DNA from: Garcia nutans
Lineage: Eukaryota > Streptophyta > Magnoliopsida > Malpighiales > Euphorbiaceae
Direction: 5' to 3'
Length of the DNA stretch: 64,000 bases
Assembly (NCBI GenBank): GCA_947685225.1
Contig: CANTUV010000039.1
Location: 30,186,001 to 30,250,000 of the forward strand
Notes under the pieces: model-generated
Databases searched by the model: none
What the model was told of the DNA's origin: nothing
The model's input: the letters and a program-made list of their open reading frames with translations, nothing else
Made by a program: the position numbers and the translations under genes
In this document: positions 42,030-54,472 of the stretch, in pieces
Numbering within the stretch: the stretch's first letter is position 1
How the letters are laid out: each line of letters begins with the position of its first letter

Positions 42030-45000
42030 TGTAACACCCCTTCCCGACCTATAATAAGCCGAGGAGGAATGCTACATCAAGATACGAGCTCTGGTTATGT
42101 CAGCTTACTTAATGTTCCTTATAAAAATTTTTTCAAAAAAATTTTGACGGAGTCTCCCTTAAAATTCTAGGTCCCAAGTGTCGACAAAATTGATTTTTCT
42201 TATATTTGAAAAACATTTTGTTTCACAATTCAACTCAAGTACACTCCCAATAATCCACCCTTATAACCTCAACTATAATCCTGCAAGAAGAATTCACACT
42301 TCTATATTCACAATCCAACTCAATTTAAAACCATACAGTTATTATACATTACTAGATTTATACATATAAATACTCTCTCGTCAGAAATACATCATAATTA
42401 AAATTTATACATGTATGCATAACCCTCTAGTTGGTCTCGACAAACTTTACTCTTCTTGTGGCATAACAAAAGACTTCATATCTTCCATCTAAAAACCTGC
42501 GCGAATAAACACCCGCGCTAAGCCCGAGAGCTTAGTAGTCCAAATATAAAATATAAACATATAGTATAGAAGTATTGATATGTAATGATACATCGATTCA
42601 ATATATAATTAGTTCTTATCATATCTTCTTTTCTTTTTAACTTTATCTTTAATATATCCTAGCTAATTTCATATAAGATGTATATATATATATAATATTA
42701 TCACCAACCCCCAATGCATCACCAATACTCAAAACCAATATATTAATACCCCTACATTATATATATACCATACCAACCATTATTGCAATACACACATTAC
42801 ACATCATATCACTCATTATTGCAATACACAATCTACATATCATATAAATCATAAATCATATTTCCAATAAAGACAACCTTTATCATCAACCACAATTCAT
42901 TTTCCTATTACACTTAATAACATTATATTATTCACAATCCACCAAGCATAATTCATTATTAATACTCACAATCAATATTTCAATACTTGCATTTCACATT
43001 GACAATAAAGACAGACTCGGGCCCAAAACACTAATATGTTATTCAAAGTTCAGAGTTACTGCTTTGATCCATAATCACAATAATCAAGCCCGTAGGCAAC
43101 ATATATCATATCTCTATCCATGGAGAGTGTAACAGACCCAGTCTCTTGGACCATCCACCCGACTAATCGAGAAGATCCTCAACCCGGCAAGACTGTTACT
43201 TTTCATATATTTCACATTTATAATTCATATAGTGTAACAGACCCAGTCTCTTGGACCATCAACTCAACAACTTGAGGAGATCCTCAACCCGGCTAGACTG
43301 TTACATTTCATATGTTATAGGCATGCCGTCAAATCCAGAACTCTGAAAGTTGAATTAACATATTAGACACAACTCTTTTCATTTATATCTTTGTACATTT
43401 CTTTCTCAATTCATTTCATTTTCAAAACAGGCAACCATGCCTCAATTATAATTCATTTACATTCTCGTAGCCAACACAATGGCTTCACATCTCATTTGAT
43501 TCATCATAGCCAATCTCAATGGCTTCACCTCTTATCATATTTCAATTCACGTTATAGCACTTCATCATTCAAGTATACATAAACAATTATATTGAGCATA
43601 TATCTTAAATTCATCATCATATAATCAACATGTCTATTTATTTCATTTCAATCATTATTACCAACCACAATTACAATACATTTCATCATTTCTCAAAACA
43701 CATTAGCACAATTCATCATTACAATATTTATCATAACAAATTGCATTGTACTTACCTATTTGAATGATCTTCATATCTTTCACATCATCCAATCATAACC
43801 TTAATCAAATTATATTGACAATATAGTAATTCACTTAACACATTTACAAACAAATGTGTTAAGTCTTAATTCATGTAAATAAGTGCAATCATATAAACTT
43901 TGTACTTACCTTAAAACCAACTTACACCACTCTATACACCTACTCTTCCAAGAATCCTCAACACTTAGATTAGGGCAATTCAACCTCTTCACAACCTAAT
44001 CCAAAAGGAATATTAGCAAAATGACCATATGAATAGTAAATTCTGGTTTTAGACTAAATTTTATCCTTATTTTGAAAATTTGTATAAAATAATATACTTG
44101 ACTAAAAACTCTAAAATTTTTACAGAACTTAATTTTACATCTTAAAATCATTCCTTTAAAATTTCAGATCAAACTGAACACAAAATCTTGGTCAAATAAT
44201 TCACCCAAACAGACTGCCCCAATTGCCCTGCATCCTGGCAGCAGTTCTAAACTTTGTGAATTCCATAAATTAAATTCAATCAACTTGGTTCCAAATTATT
44301 TTTCTCAAATACTAGACTCATTAAGCAACAACATATCCAAAATTCAATTGAATATAATTTTTCTACATTTTATTAAAAATCCCGAAATATAGCTGTCTCA
44401 GTTAAGGTACCTGCTGGAACAGATCTAATAAAAATAATTTTTCTAAACTCATAACCTATCCAAAATCGAATCAACATATTTTTCAGTCATTCTAGACTCA
44501 TAGAGGCACAACATATCAAAAATTCACTTCAAGAACATTTTTCTATAATTAATTAAAAATCATACAAATCACAGCCTTTACTAATTGTAAAACAGAAACA
44601 ATTTCACTAAACACAAACATACATCAATTATTCCATTTTCCAACTCATATATATATCAAACCCTTACTAACCAATTTAATAATCCATCATCATCCTCACA
44701 AATAACCATTTAAATCTACACATATTTTTCAATCTTTCACTATTATCATCTTAACATACTAACTACATCCCATATCAACACAATCAATGGAAATCAATTC
44801 AAAGAAATGAATACTTACTTGAGTAGTCTTTGCCAAATCTTCAATCTTCACTTCAATTCTCTTTAAGCCCTTAAAAAATTTTGATGTGCATAATTAAAAT
44901 CTCCTTTCTCTCTTTCTCTCTCTCTCTCTCTCGTAAGAAGAAGAAGAAGAAGGAGACAAGAAGATTTTTCTTCTTTTCTTCATACTTATCCTATATATAT

Positions 45001-45365
45001 ATAATAATAATAATATTAATTATTTCTAAAAATTCTCCACCACAACCTTCATTCAACCCTTTGACTTTCTTTTCTTCTTTCTCTTTTATAAATATTATTA
45101 TCATTATTATTAATTAATTAATATTATATATATATATATATTCACTTTTCCTACACCACTTTATACATTATGTATATGTGGTGTATATGTGGGTATATGT
45201 ATATTCCTTTTATATTTCCCATATATTTTCCAAATACCAAATATACATCTCATCCCTCAAATACATCTACCTCTTCATTTCTTTTCTCTTTTCATCAAAC
45301 ATATACATTTAATCCAAATACAACAATAACTCTAAAACTTTTAGGGTATATTTTGGGATATTACA
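42030..45365 (-). repeat. 3' LTR of the young non-coding element (3336 bp)
   Basis: TGTAACACCCC to TATTACA. On the minus strand it holds a donor-like CAAGTAAGTAT (44818), an 86-nt exon-like block (43995-43910) ending AAGGTAAGTACA, an acceptor-like TTTCAG (ends 43343), inverted repeat arms (43032-43057, 43339-43365) and two hairpins with GTAACAG/CTGTTAC stems (43130-43195, 43232-43306). The small frames seen in it have no recognised domain. Confidence 0.95.
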
Positions 45366-48300
45366 ATTCTCTCCCCCTTAAATAATTTCGTCCTCGAAAT
45401 TATCCAGCACAATAACAATTCATTTATAATAAAACACCATCTTAATTCATATGAAGGTAATCGTATTCTTATATTATGATTTCATCAAATTACATAACTT
45501 TTACTCTTCCACCTTTAGTCAATCATCTTTTCCAATTCACAACTTATCATTATATAGCTATATTTATCTTATTACTTTTTCAACAAAACACCCAAAATAA
45601 CTCATTACATTTCAAAGAAATTTTCTTTTATACAATAATCAAATCATCTTATAATCTATAAATATACCATTCATCTATTACATTCAAGATATTTATCACT
45701 TCATTTTTTTGTAGGCAATCTTTTAACTTTAATCTTGGAAATTATTGAATTAAATCTTACTATAGATTATCCTGTTATTACAATCACTTTTGAAAATAAC
45801 CACTTATCAAACCTTGATTGATAACAATATTTTCATTTCTTATACTTAAATCCCTCTTTACCATGTTTTTCACTTAATATTAATATCGATACAATCTTTA
45901 TAAATTTACTTTACAGATAATCAACCTTTTTCCTTTCATTATCTTTAATAACTGATATATCATAACTCATTCATGTATCAGCATATCACTTCATATATAC
46001 ATTATCATATATATCTTATACTCTTAGCATAACTATACATATTAAATCTCGATAATAATTCACAATCTTAATGAATTCTAGATCAATTGATCTAGCTGTC
46101 ATAAAATAACAACATTTCAATCTTATTCCATTCAAACCAACCATTAACTTATTTAAGTTTATCATCACATATCAATATACATAACACAATTCTATTAGGT
46201 CAAACTCATTCTCAACTTCTAATCCCTTAGGATCCATCTGTTCGACTCCTTACTAACAAATTACTTCAAATTATCTTTCAATATTCATATATATCTTCTG
46301 CTTTCAATAATAGCAGTGCAATCTCCCATAATTCTCATAATTTTTCTCATACTATAATTATTACCCATAGTTCATTCACTTAACATTGTTTCCATCAATT
46401 AATTCATCTTATAACAAAAATATATTCAGTATCATTTTCAATCACATTTCATAAATTTCTCCCATTTATCATATTCTCACATTATCATACCATTACTATG
46501 ATTACATAATCACTTTTTATTCATTCTTTACAATTCAAGACATTTACACGGTTCTCTTCTCTATTCATATTTTTCATAATTATAAACAAATTTCTAACAT
46601 AGAATTGATAAGATACCACTTTACCAATCACAACTCCTAACCATATTTCTTGAAACAAAATTATCAATCTCACCCACATAATACTACAATCATATCACCT
46701 TAGGCCCAAATCTGCTGATAACAAACTTAACCAGCCAATTACACTAAACAAATTATATAGCCAGAGTATATTAATAGTCACATATGTAGTTTATAAATCA
46801 ATATTGTTCCTCTATTATTCTTCTTCAAACATTTCCAACTATCTCAAAAGTTGACATAATTCAACTTTGTCTCCAAAACAATTTGTTCTTGATCATATGA
46901 TTATCATTAGCCTAACTCACATCAACAATATTACTTATAACACTTATGTGTACAACATTCAATCATATACAAACTTTATACAACTTCCATTTCTAACCTA
47001 TCTCTTATAAAACTTTTCATACATTATACTTTCCATCTTTATTAAACACATATACATATAATATATTTCCACAAGCATAATCCTTCAACCAGAAAGCATT
47101 ATATGATAGTCTAGCTCAGTTATTATCATAACAATTTCATCGTCCATTGTTACTCGAGTCCTTTTTCACTTTCCATTACAATCCATAGTCTAACTCTTCA
47201 TAAATCAAAACTTAATTTCTCATAGATCCACTAATACATGCCATATCATTCTTCATACCACTATACAAATAATTATACCACATTCACATACATAGGTCAC
47301 GTTCACAATGTGACTTGCTTTCATATTTCTTACACTTTACAATTATATTTAATTCCTCTTTTTCATACCATCAATACACATTTAACATTTATTATTTTTC
47401 ATTGAACAACACCATTTTCATCTTCTTCTTCTTCTTCTTCTTCTTTTTTTTTTTTTTTTTTTTTACATGACTTAAATTATTTATATATATCTCACATATT
47501 TATACATATGTCCCTTACATCCAATCATATACACATCGCCCATTAATCCCTATAAAATTTCCAAATTTCGTTATCACAAATCTCAATTTCTTGAACTAAC
47601 ATTGCTCAATCCAATTCTCACTATTAATATTATCACATGACCTAACTTTGCACAAGTTTATCAATGCAAGAGTACTCATTCTCAACACTAATAGATATGT
47701 AGTTGTATAGGTTACAAACACGCAATACTATGCGTACATTACACTTTCAAGTGATCAACTCAATCCTTGATCACTAGCATCTTACATCCCATTATCACCT
47801 TCCAAGTAGTCAACCTTATCATGATTACTTCATCACTTGCCAACTTTTAGTTCATCAAATTACATATCTGTAAGTCATTCTTAATATGCAAAAATTTTCA
47901 TTCCACTTAACTCATATACGTACTATACATTAAATTTTCGATATTTAAATAATCTTTATCCAAATTCCGTTAACATTATAAATTCTCCTCTTACTACTTT
48001 GCTTAAACTTCAATTTACTCATCTCGTTTTATTAATATAAACTTAAGTAAACATCTTATATATACATACTACAAAGCAACATCAAAATATATCCTTTTTA
48101 CAATCATTAAAGCTCATTTCAAAAATCCAAATATTACACATTATCACCATTAACATGAGCTTTAACAATACTCAAGCATATTATATTCCTACCATTCAAA
48201 CCACAATGTTTACATTAAATTAACAATACTAACAACACCATTTTATCTCCTTGCTTAACCCCTATCATTTTTTTTTTTTAATCTTAACTTTACATATTCA

Positions 48301-48877
48301 AACCTTAAGTTATCACACTTTGTCTATATCAATCAACTCATTCAATATTCCCCCATATTCTCTTCATTATAATTACATATCCATCCATATTATCCATCAA
48401 CAATATTTCCTCTCCCTTGCAATCCAAACATAAGCTTTATTAGAAAGAGATTCAAATAATAGAGGAAAGATTACATACTTTGATTTTAATTTTGTTTTTA
48501 ATTCATTTTTTTTTAACTTTATTTTCCTGATCATTTCTTTATATTATAATCATATTTCACATTTTCTTTCCTCAAGGAAACTACCATTCTTTAATTTATC
48601 ACTTAAACTTACATAAATTTTTCCATCTCATTGCTTTCTTTAAATTTCCATTCATATAGAACTTCATCCACACATTATTATCCATTTCATACAATTCAAT
48701 ACATTTCAATTCATATAATACCACATTCGAGACCAACCTAGATGTTAATGCATATGCATGTATCAAAAATTTCATTCTTTTCATTTTCATTCATCATCAT
48801 TTTTCTTTTTAAAACATTTCCTTTTTAAATTTACTTAGGCCGAGAATCTCGAACCTAAGCTCTGATACCAAAACAAT
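45366..48877 (-). other. Internal region of the young non-coding element
   Basis: 3512 bp, very AT-rich, with a T tract near 47440. A purine tract (minus, 45366-45384) adjoins the 3' LTR, and the leader and primer site lie at the other end (48834-48871). No reading frame over 65 codons belongs to a known family on either strand. Confidence 0.85.
48858..48870 (-). other. Primer binding site of the young non-coding element
   Basis: On the minus strand TGGTATCAGAGC, 7 bases after the LTR end as in Tekay-1. The hairpin CTTAGG/CCTAAG (48834-48859) follows it. Confidence 0.88.
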
Positions 48878-51800
48878 TGTAACACCCCTTCCCGACCTAT
48901 AATAAGCCGAGGAGGAATGCTACATCAAGATACGAGCTCTGGTTATGTCAGCTTACTTAATGTTCCTTATAAAAATTTTTTCAAAAAAATTTTGACGGAG
49001 TCTCCCTTAAAATTCTAGGTCCCAAGTGTCGACAAAATTGATTTTTCTTATATTTGAAAAACATTTTGTTTCACAATTCAACTCAAGTACACTCCCAATA
49101 ATCCACCCTTATAACCTCAACTATAATCCTGCAAGAAGAATTCACACTTCTATATTCACAATCCAACTCAATTTAAAACCATACAGTTATTATACATTAC
49201 TAGATTTATACATATAAATACTCTCTCGTCAGAAATACATCATAATTAAAATTTATACATGTATGCATAACCCTCTAGTTGGTCTCGACAAACTTTACTC
49301 TTCTTGTGGCATAACAAAAGACTTCATATCTTCCATCTAAAAACCTGCGCGAATAAACACCCGCGCTAAGCCCGAGAGCTTAGTAGTCCAAATATAAAAT
49401 ATAAACATATAGTATAGAAGTATTGATATGTAATGATACATCGATTCAATATATAATTAGTTCTTATCATATCTTCTTTTCTTTTTAACTTTATCTTTAA
49501 TATATCCTAGCTAATTTCATATAAGATGTATATATATATATAATATTATCACCAACCCCCAATGCATCACCAATACTCAAAACCAATATATTAATACCCC
49601 TACATTATATATATACCATACCAACCATTATTGCAATACACACATTACACATCATATCACTCATTATTGCAATACACAATCTACATATCATATAAATCAT
49701 AAATCATATTTCCAATAAAGACAACCTTTATCATCAACCACAATTCATTTTCCTATTACACTTAATAACATTATATTATTCACAATCCACCAAGCATAAT
49801 TCATTATTAATACTCACAATCAATATTTCAATACTTGCATTTCACATTGACAATAAAGACAGACTCGGGCCCAAAACACTAATATGTTATTCAAAGTTCA
49901 GAGTTACTGCTTTGATCCATAATCACAATAATCAAGCCCGTAGGCAACATATATCATATCTCTATCCATGGAGAGTGTAACAGACCCAGTCTCTTGGACC
50001 ATCCACCCGACTAATCGAGAAGATCCTCAACCCGGCAAGACTGTTACTTTTCATATATTTCACATTTATAATTCATATAGTGTAACAGACCCAGTCTCTT
50101 GGACCATCAACTCAACAACTTGAGGAGATCCTCAACCCGGCTAGACTGTTACATTTCATATGTTATAGGCATGCCGTCAAATCCAGAACTCTGAAAGTTG
50201 AATTAACATATTAGACACAACTCTTTTCATTTATATCTTTGTACATTTCTTTCTCAATTCATTTCATTTTCAAAACAGGCAACCATGCCTCAATTATAAT
50301 TCATTTACATTCTCGTAGCCAACACAATGGCTTCACATCTCATTTGATTCATCATAGCCAATCTCAATGGCTTCACCTCTTATCATATTTCAATTCACGT
50401 TATAGCACTTCATCATTCAAGTATACATAAACAATTATATTGAGCATATATCTTAAATTCATCATCATATAATCAACATGTCTATTTATTTCATTTCAAT
50501 CATTATTACCAACCACAATTACAATACATTTCATCATTTCTCAAAACACATTAGCACAATTCATCATTACAATATTTATCATAACAAATTGCATTGTACT
50601 TACCTATTTGAATGATCTTCATATCTTTCACATCATCCAATCATAACCTTAATCAAATTATATTGACAATATAGTAATTCACTTAACACATTTACAAACA
50701 AATGTGTTAAGTCTTAATTCATGTAAATAAGTGCAATCATATAAACTTTGTACTTACCTTAAAACCAACTTACACCACTCTATACACCTACTCTTCCAAG
50801 AATCCTCAACACTTAGATTAGGGCAATTCAACCTCTTCACAACCTAATCCAAAAGGAATATTAGCAAAATGACCATATGAATAGTAAATTCTGGTTTTAG
50901 ACTAAATTTTATCCTTATTTTGAAAATTTGTATAAAATAATATACTTGACTAAAAACTCTAAAATTTTTACAGAACTTAATTTTACATCTTAAAATCATT
51001 CCTTTAAAATTTCAGATCAAACTGAACACAAAATCTTGGTCAAATAATTCACCCAAACAGACTGCCCCAATTGCCCTGCATCCTGGCAGCAGTTCTAAAC
51101 TTTGTGAATTCCATAAATTAAATTCAATCAACTTGGTTCCAAATTATTTTTCTCAAATACTAGACTCATTAAGCAACAACATATCCAAAATTCAATTGAA
51201 TATAATTTTTCTACATTTTATTAAAAATCCCGAAATATAGCTGTCTCAGTTAAGGTACCTGCTGGAACAGATCTAATAAAAATAATTTTTCTAAACTCAT
51301 AACCTATCCAAAATCGAATCAACATATTTTTCAGTCATTCTAGACTCATAGAGGCACAACATATCAAAAATTCACTTCAAGAACATTTTTCTATAATTAA
51401 TTAAAAATCATACAAATCACAGCCTTTACTAATTGTAAAACAGAAACAATTTCACTAAACACAAACATACATCAATTATTCCATTTTCCAACTCATATAT
51501 ATATCAAACCCTTACTAACCAATTTAATAATCCATCATCATCCTCACAAATAACCATTTAAATCTACACATATTTTTCAATCTTTCACTATTATCATCTT
51601 AACATACTAACTACATCCCATATCAACACAATCAATGGAAATCAATTCAAAGAAATGAATACTTACTTGAGTAGTCTTTGCCAAATCTTCAATCTTCACT
51701 TCAATTCTCTTTAAGCCCTTAAAAAATTTTGATGTGCATAATTAAAATCTCCTTTCTCTCTTTCTCTCTCTCTCTCTCTCGTAAGAAGAAGAAGAAGAAG

Positions 51801-52213
51801 GAGACAAGAAGATTTTTCTTCTTTTCTTCATACTTATCCTATATATATATAATAATAATAATATTAATTATTTCTAAAAATTCTCCACCACAACCTTCAT
51901 TCAACCCTTTGACTTTCTTTTCTTCTTTCTCTTTTATAAATATTATTATCATTATTATTAATTAATTAATATTATATATATATATATATTCACTTTTCCT
52001 ACACCACTTTATACATTATGTATATGTGGTGTATATGTGGGTATATGTATATTCCTTTTATATTTCCCATATATTTTCCAAATACCAAATATACATCTCA
52101 TCCCTCAAATACATCTACCTCTTCATTTCTTTTCTCTTTTCATCAAACATATACATTTAATCCAAATACAACAATAACTCTAAAACTTTTAGGGTATATT
52201 TTGGGATATTACA
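48878..52213 (-). repeat. 5' LTR of the young non-coding element (3336 bp)
   Basis: Collinear with 42030-45365 at a constant offset. No difference was found in the blocks compared by eye. Confidence 0.95.
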
Positions 52214-52218
52214 TCGCC

Positions 52219-54467
52219 ACCCGGACGAGCCTGAAAAAAAAGGGGTGGATAACTCAATTCCTAAGGAATCCCCAAACCCCCTAATGGGTTCGAAAAGTTG
52301 GGTATGTGCGGGGAAGGTGAGAAATGGCCCAGCACTCCCATAACACCCGGTTCATTAGAACAGACCTCCTTTGCAGGTCTTAATATTATAAAATTCTTAA
52401 ATATAACAATATTATCCATACTACATGCAACAATTAAAATAAAGCATCATTATATTAAAATCAAAGCAATGTCCAAGCAAAGCAAATAAATGGACACCCA
52501 TCCGAGGATGAAAACATTTCCTTATATTGTCCATGTCTAAAACTAAATAGGACACCCACCTAAAGGTGGAAACCTATCCTTTACATTGGTCCAAAAACTT
52601 TAAAATAAAATAAATTACATGATGCTCACAACATGAGGTACCCAAAATATGGAAACATACCTCATACAATTTTAATACCAAAATAAACAAATAATAATCA
52701 TAATAATAATGAAAATATCCATCCATGATAAATTAAATAAATTAAGTTTTGAAATTAAATAAATCAAAATATATAGTAAACTACATAATCAAATCTAAAA
52801 TTTAATAAAGCAAATAAAGATACAAATTTAAGTTTATGTCTCAATTTAGGGTTCTTTAATTAACATTTAGGGTTTTAAAATTTTGAAATTATTATATTTA
52901 TTATTTAGGATACTGTGAGGATTTTTAGAAAAATGGAATAGATTAGGATTTTTTAAATTTAAGAAAGTAGTAAGGTTTTTGGTTAATCAAATTAGGATTT
53001 AGGGGTAACATTATGAAATTAGGGTTTTGGAATCTTATGACATTAGGGTTTATAATTTTAAAAGATTGGGTTTTAGGTTCACTGGATTATGGTTACTGAG
53101 TTAAGAATTAGGATTTTAGATTTACTAGATTGGGTTTTAGGTTCACTGGATTAGGGCTTTAGGGTGTTGATGAACTTGTCATAAAGTTTTGATGTTTTAA
53201 GAATTAGAGTTTAGGAAAACTAGGGTTTACTGGATTGAGTTTTAAGAAAATTAGGGTTTAGAAAAATTAAGGAATTAAGACACTGGGGTTAGGATTTTGA
53301 GAATTAATAAAATAGTTTAGGGTTTTTGATATTTTGGAAAACATATTCGATCTTAGGATTTAAGAAAACCGTTTAGAGTTTTATAGAAACAATTAAGATT
53401 AAAGTTTTTAGAAACTGTAAAGAAGATTAGAGTTTGGAGAATTAAGAAGAAATTTTGAAGTTTCGAAAAAATAAGTTAGGGTTTAGATGACTAAGAAAAT
53501 AGTTCGGGGCTTTTGGATTTACAAGATGGATTAGGATTTGGAATTCTCTGGATTTTTGAGCTATTGGATGAAACAATAATAAACAGAATATATAATTAGG
53601 GTTTATCAATTTAGACTATTGATTCAAAGTGATAGCAAAAATAAACAAACGAAAACCAGTAAGAACAAAAATGATATAACAATTGAATGTTTAAGCAAAT
53701 TCAAGATTAAGACACAAAACCTGCTTTGAAGGTTCTACTGAATTGTTTATTGACTTCAAGCTACTGCCTGCATCAATATTTATTTATGGCCGAGCAAAGA
53801 TCAAAGATGGTGATCACTGCCTTTGTTGGTTGATGAATGTTCGTTGTTTGCTTCTCGATTGTTGATAATTTATTTTTGTTGTTTTCTGCCTTATTGTTTT
53901 TACTCTTCTAAATCTAATTGCCGACCTCTAGGGTTTTCTCCGTTTTCCTCTCTAGGATTTTCTGTCTCTCTTTTCTCTGTTCTTCTTCTAGGCTTTTCTT
54001 TTTGTCCCTTTTTTCTCATTTCCCTATTCTTGTATTTTGATGTGGTATTTATAGGAAAAAATAAAGTTCTAATCCTATTTTAATAAGGAAATACTATCTA
54101 TTTAGAAAAAAACTATAAAATTGCGTAAAACAAGGTTTGGTAAAAAAAATTGGCAATGCGCGGGCTGTCGGGCCCGCTGGCAAAAATTGCATTGGCAAAA
54201 ATTGATGCGGGCTATGGGCACGATGGGCTAACTGGGCAAGTCAGTTCATTGCATAACTGGGCACTGCCCAATTCGCCACAAATAATTTCTGCCGCGAAAT
54301 GGGCTGCCACAAGTCGCTCGCCGTTCCGCTCAATTTTTATTTTTTTATATTTTTTTATTTTTTTAAAAAATAACTGTTAAATATTATAAGTAATTAAAAT
54401 AACTAAAATATCACAAAAATTATTTTAGACTATCAAATTTGACTGGGTCAAAAATTAAGGGTCTACG
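52219..54467 (-). repeat. Tat-like 5' LTR, second part
   Basis: Resumes ACCCGGACGAGCCTG after the TCGCC duplication and ends GGGTCTACG (CA changed to CG) before the ATGCC target duplication. It carries the block missing from the other LTR, with a minus-strand TATA box CCTATAAATACC (54044-54055) and a GC-rich patch upstream of it (54130-54330). Confidence 0.9.
54044..54055 (-). promoter_or_regulatory. TATA box of the Tat-like 5' LTR
   Basis: CCTATAAATACC on the minus strand. The related LTR fragment in Tekay-2 has the same word at 9073-9083. Confidence 0.65.
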
Positions 54468-54472
54468 ATGCC
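54468..54472. other. Target site duplication of the Tat-like element (right)
   Basis: ATGCC, equal to 20761-20765. Removing the insertion rejoins the Tork RT reading. Confidence 0.85.

Larger units (their letters stand above)
42030..52213 (-). mobile_element. Very young non-coding Tekay-derived element (LARD-like)
   Basis: A 10,184-bp element with two 3336-bp LTRs at a constant offset of 6848 and a perfect target duplication TCGCC (42025-42029, 52214-52218). On the minus strand the 5' LTR is 48878-52213, followed by ATTGTTT and the primer site TGGTATCAGAGC, and the 3' LTR is 42030-45365. LTR ends, spacing and leader equal those of Tekay-1, but the 3.5-kb internal region has no gag or pol. 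It must have been mobilised by enzymes from another Tekay. Confidence 0.95.
20766..54467 (-). mobile_element. Tat/Ogre-like gag-only element carrying three nested insertions
   Basis: A minus-strand element with LTRs at 20766-22854 (3' LTR) and 41915-54467 (5' LTR, itself split), a primer binding site (41892-41913), a gag region (40730-39317) and a polypurine tract (22855-22870), flanked by the duplication ATGCC. No protease, RT or integrase was found in the roughly 6.5 kb of own internal DNA, so it depends on another element for movement. It hosts the SIRE element, the solo Tekay LTR and the young non-coding Tekay element. The Tat-type assignment rests on the primer-site style, the Gag form (FHQTQGHEKDKC) and the 3' tandem arrays. 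It is a probable, not proven, assignment. Confidence 0.85.

Noticed and set aside
42178..45385. Small frames in the young element's LTR, seen identically at 49026-52284
   Set aside because: Their identity comes from LTR duplication, not selection; most lie on the strand opposite to the element and are low-complexity.
54150..54380. 76-codon frame near the end of the Tat-like LTR
   Set aside because: It covers the GC-rich U3 patch; no family and no counterpart in the other LTR.
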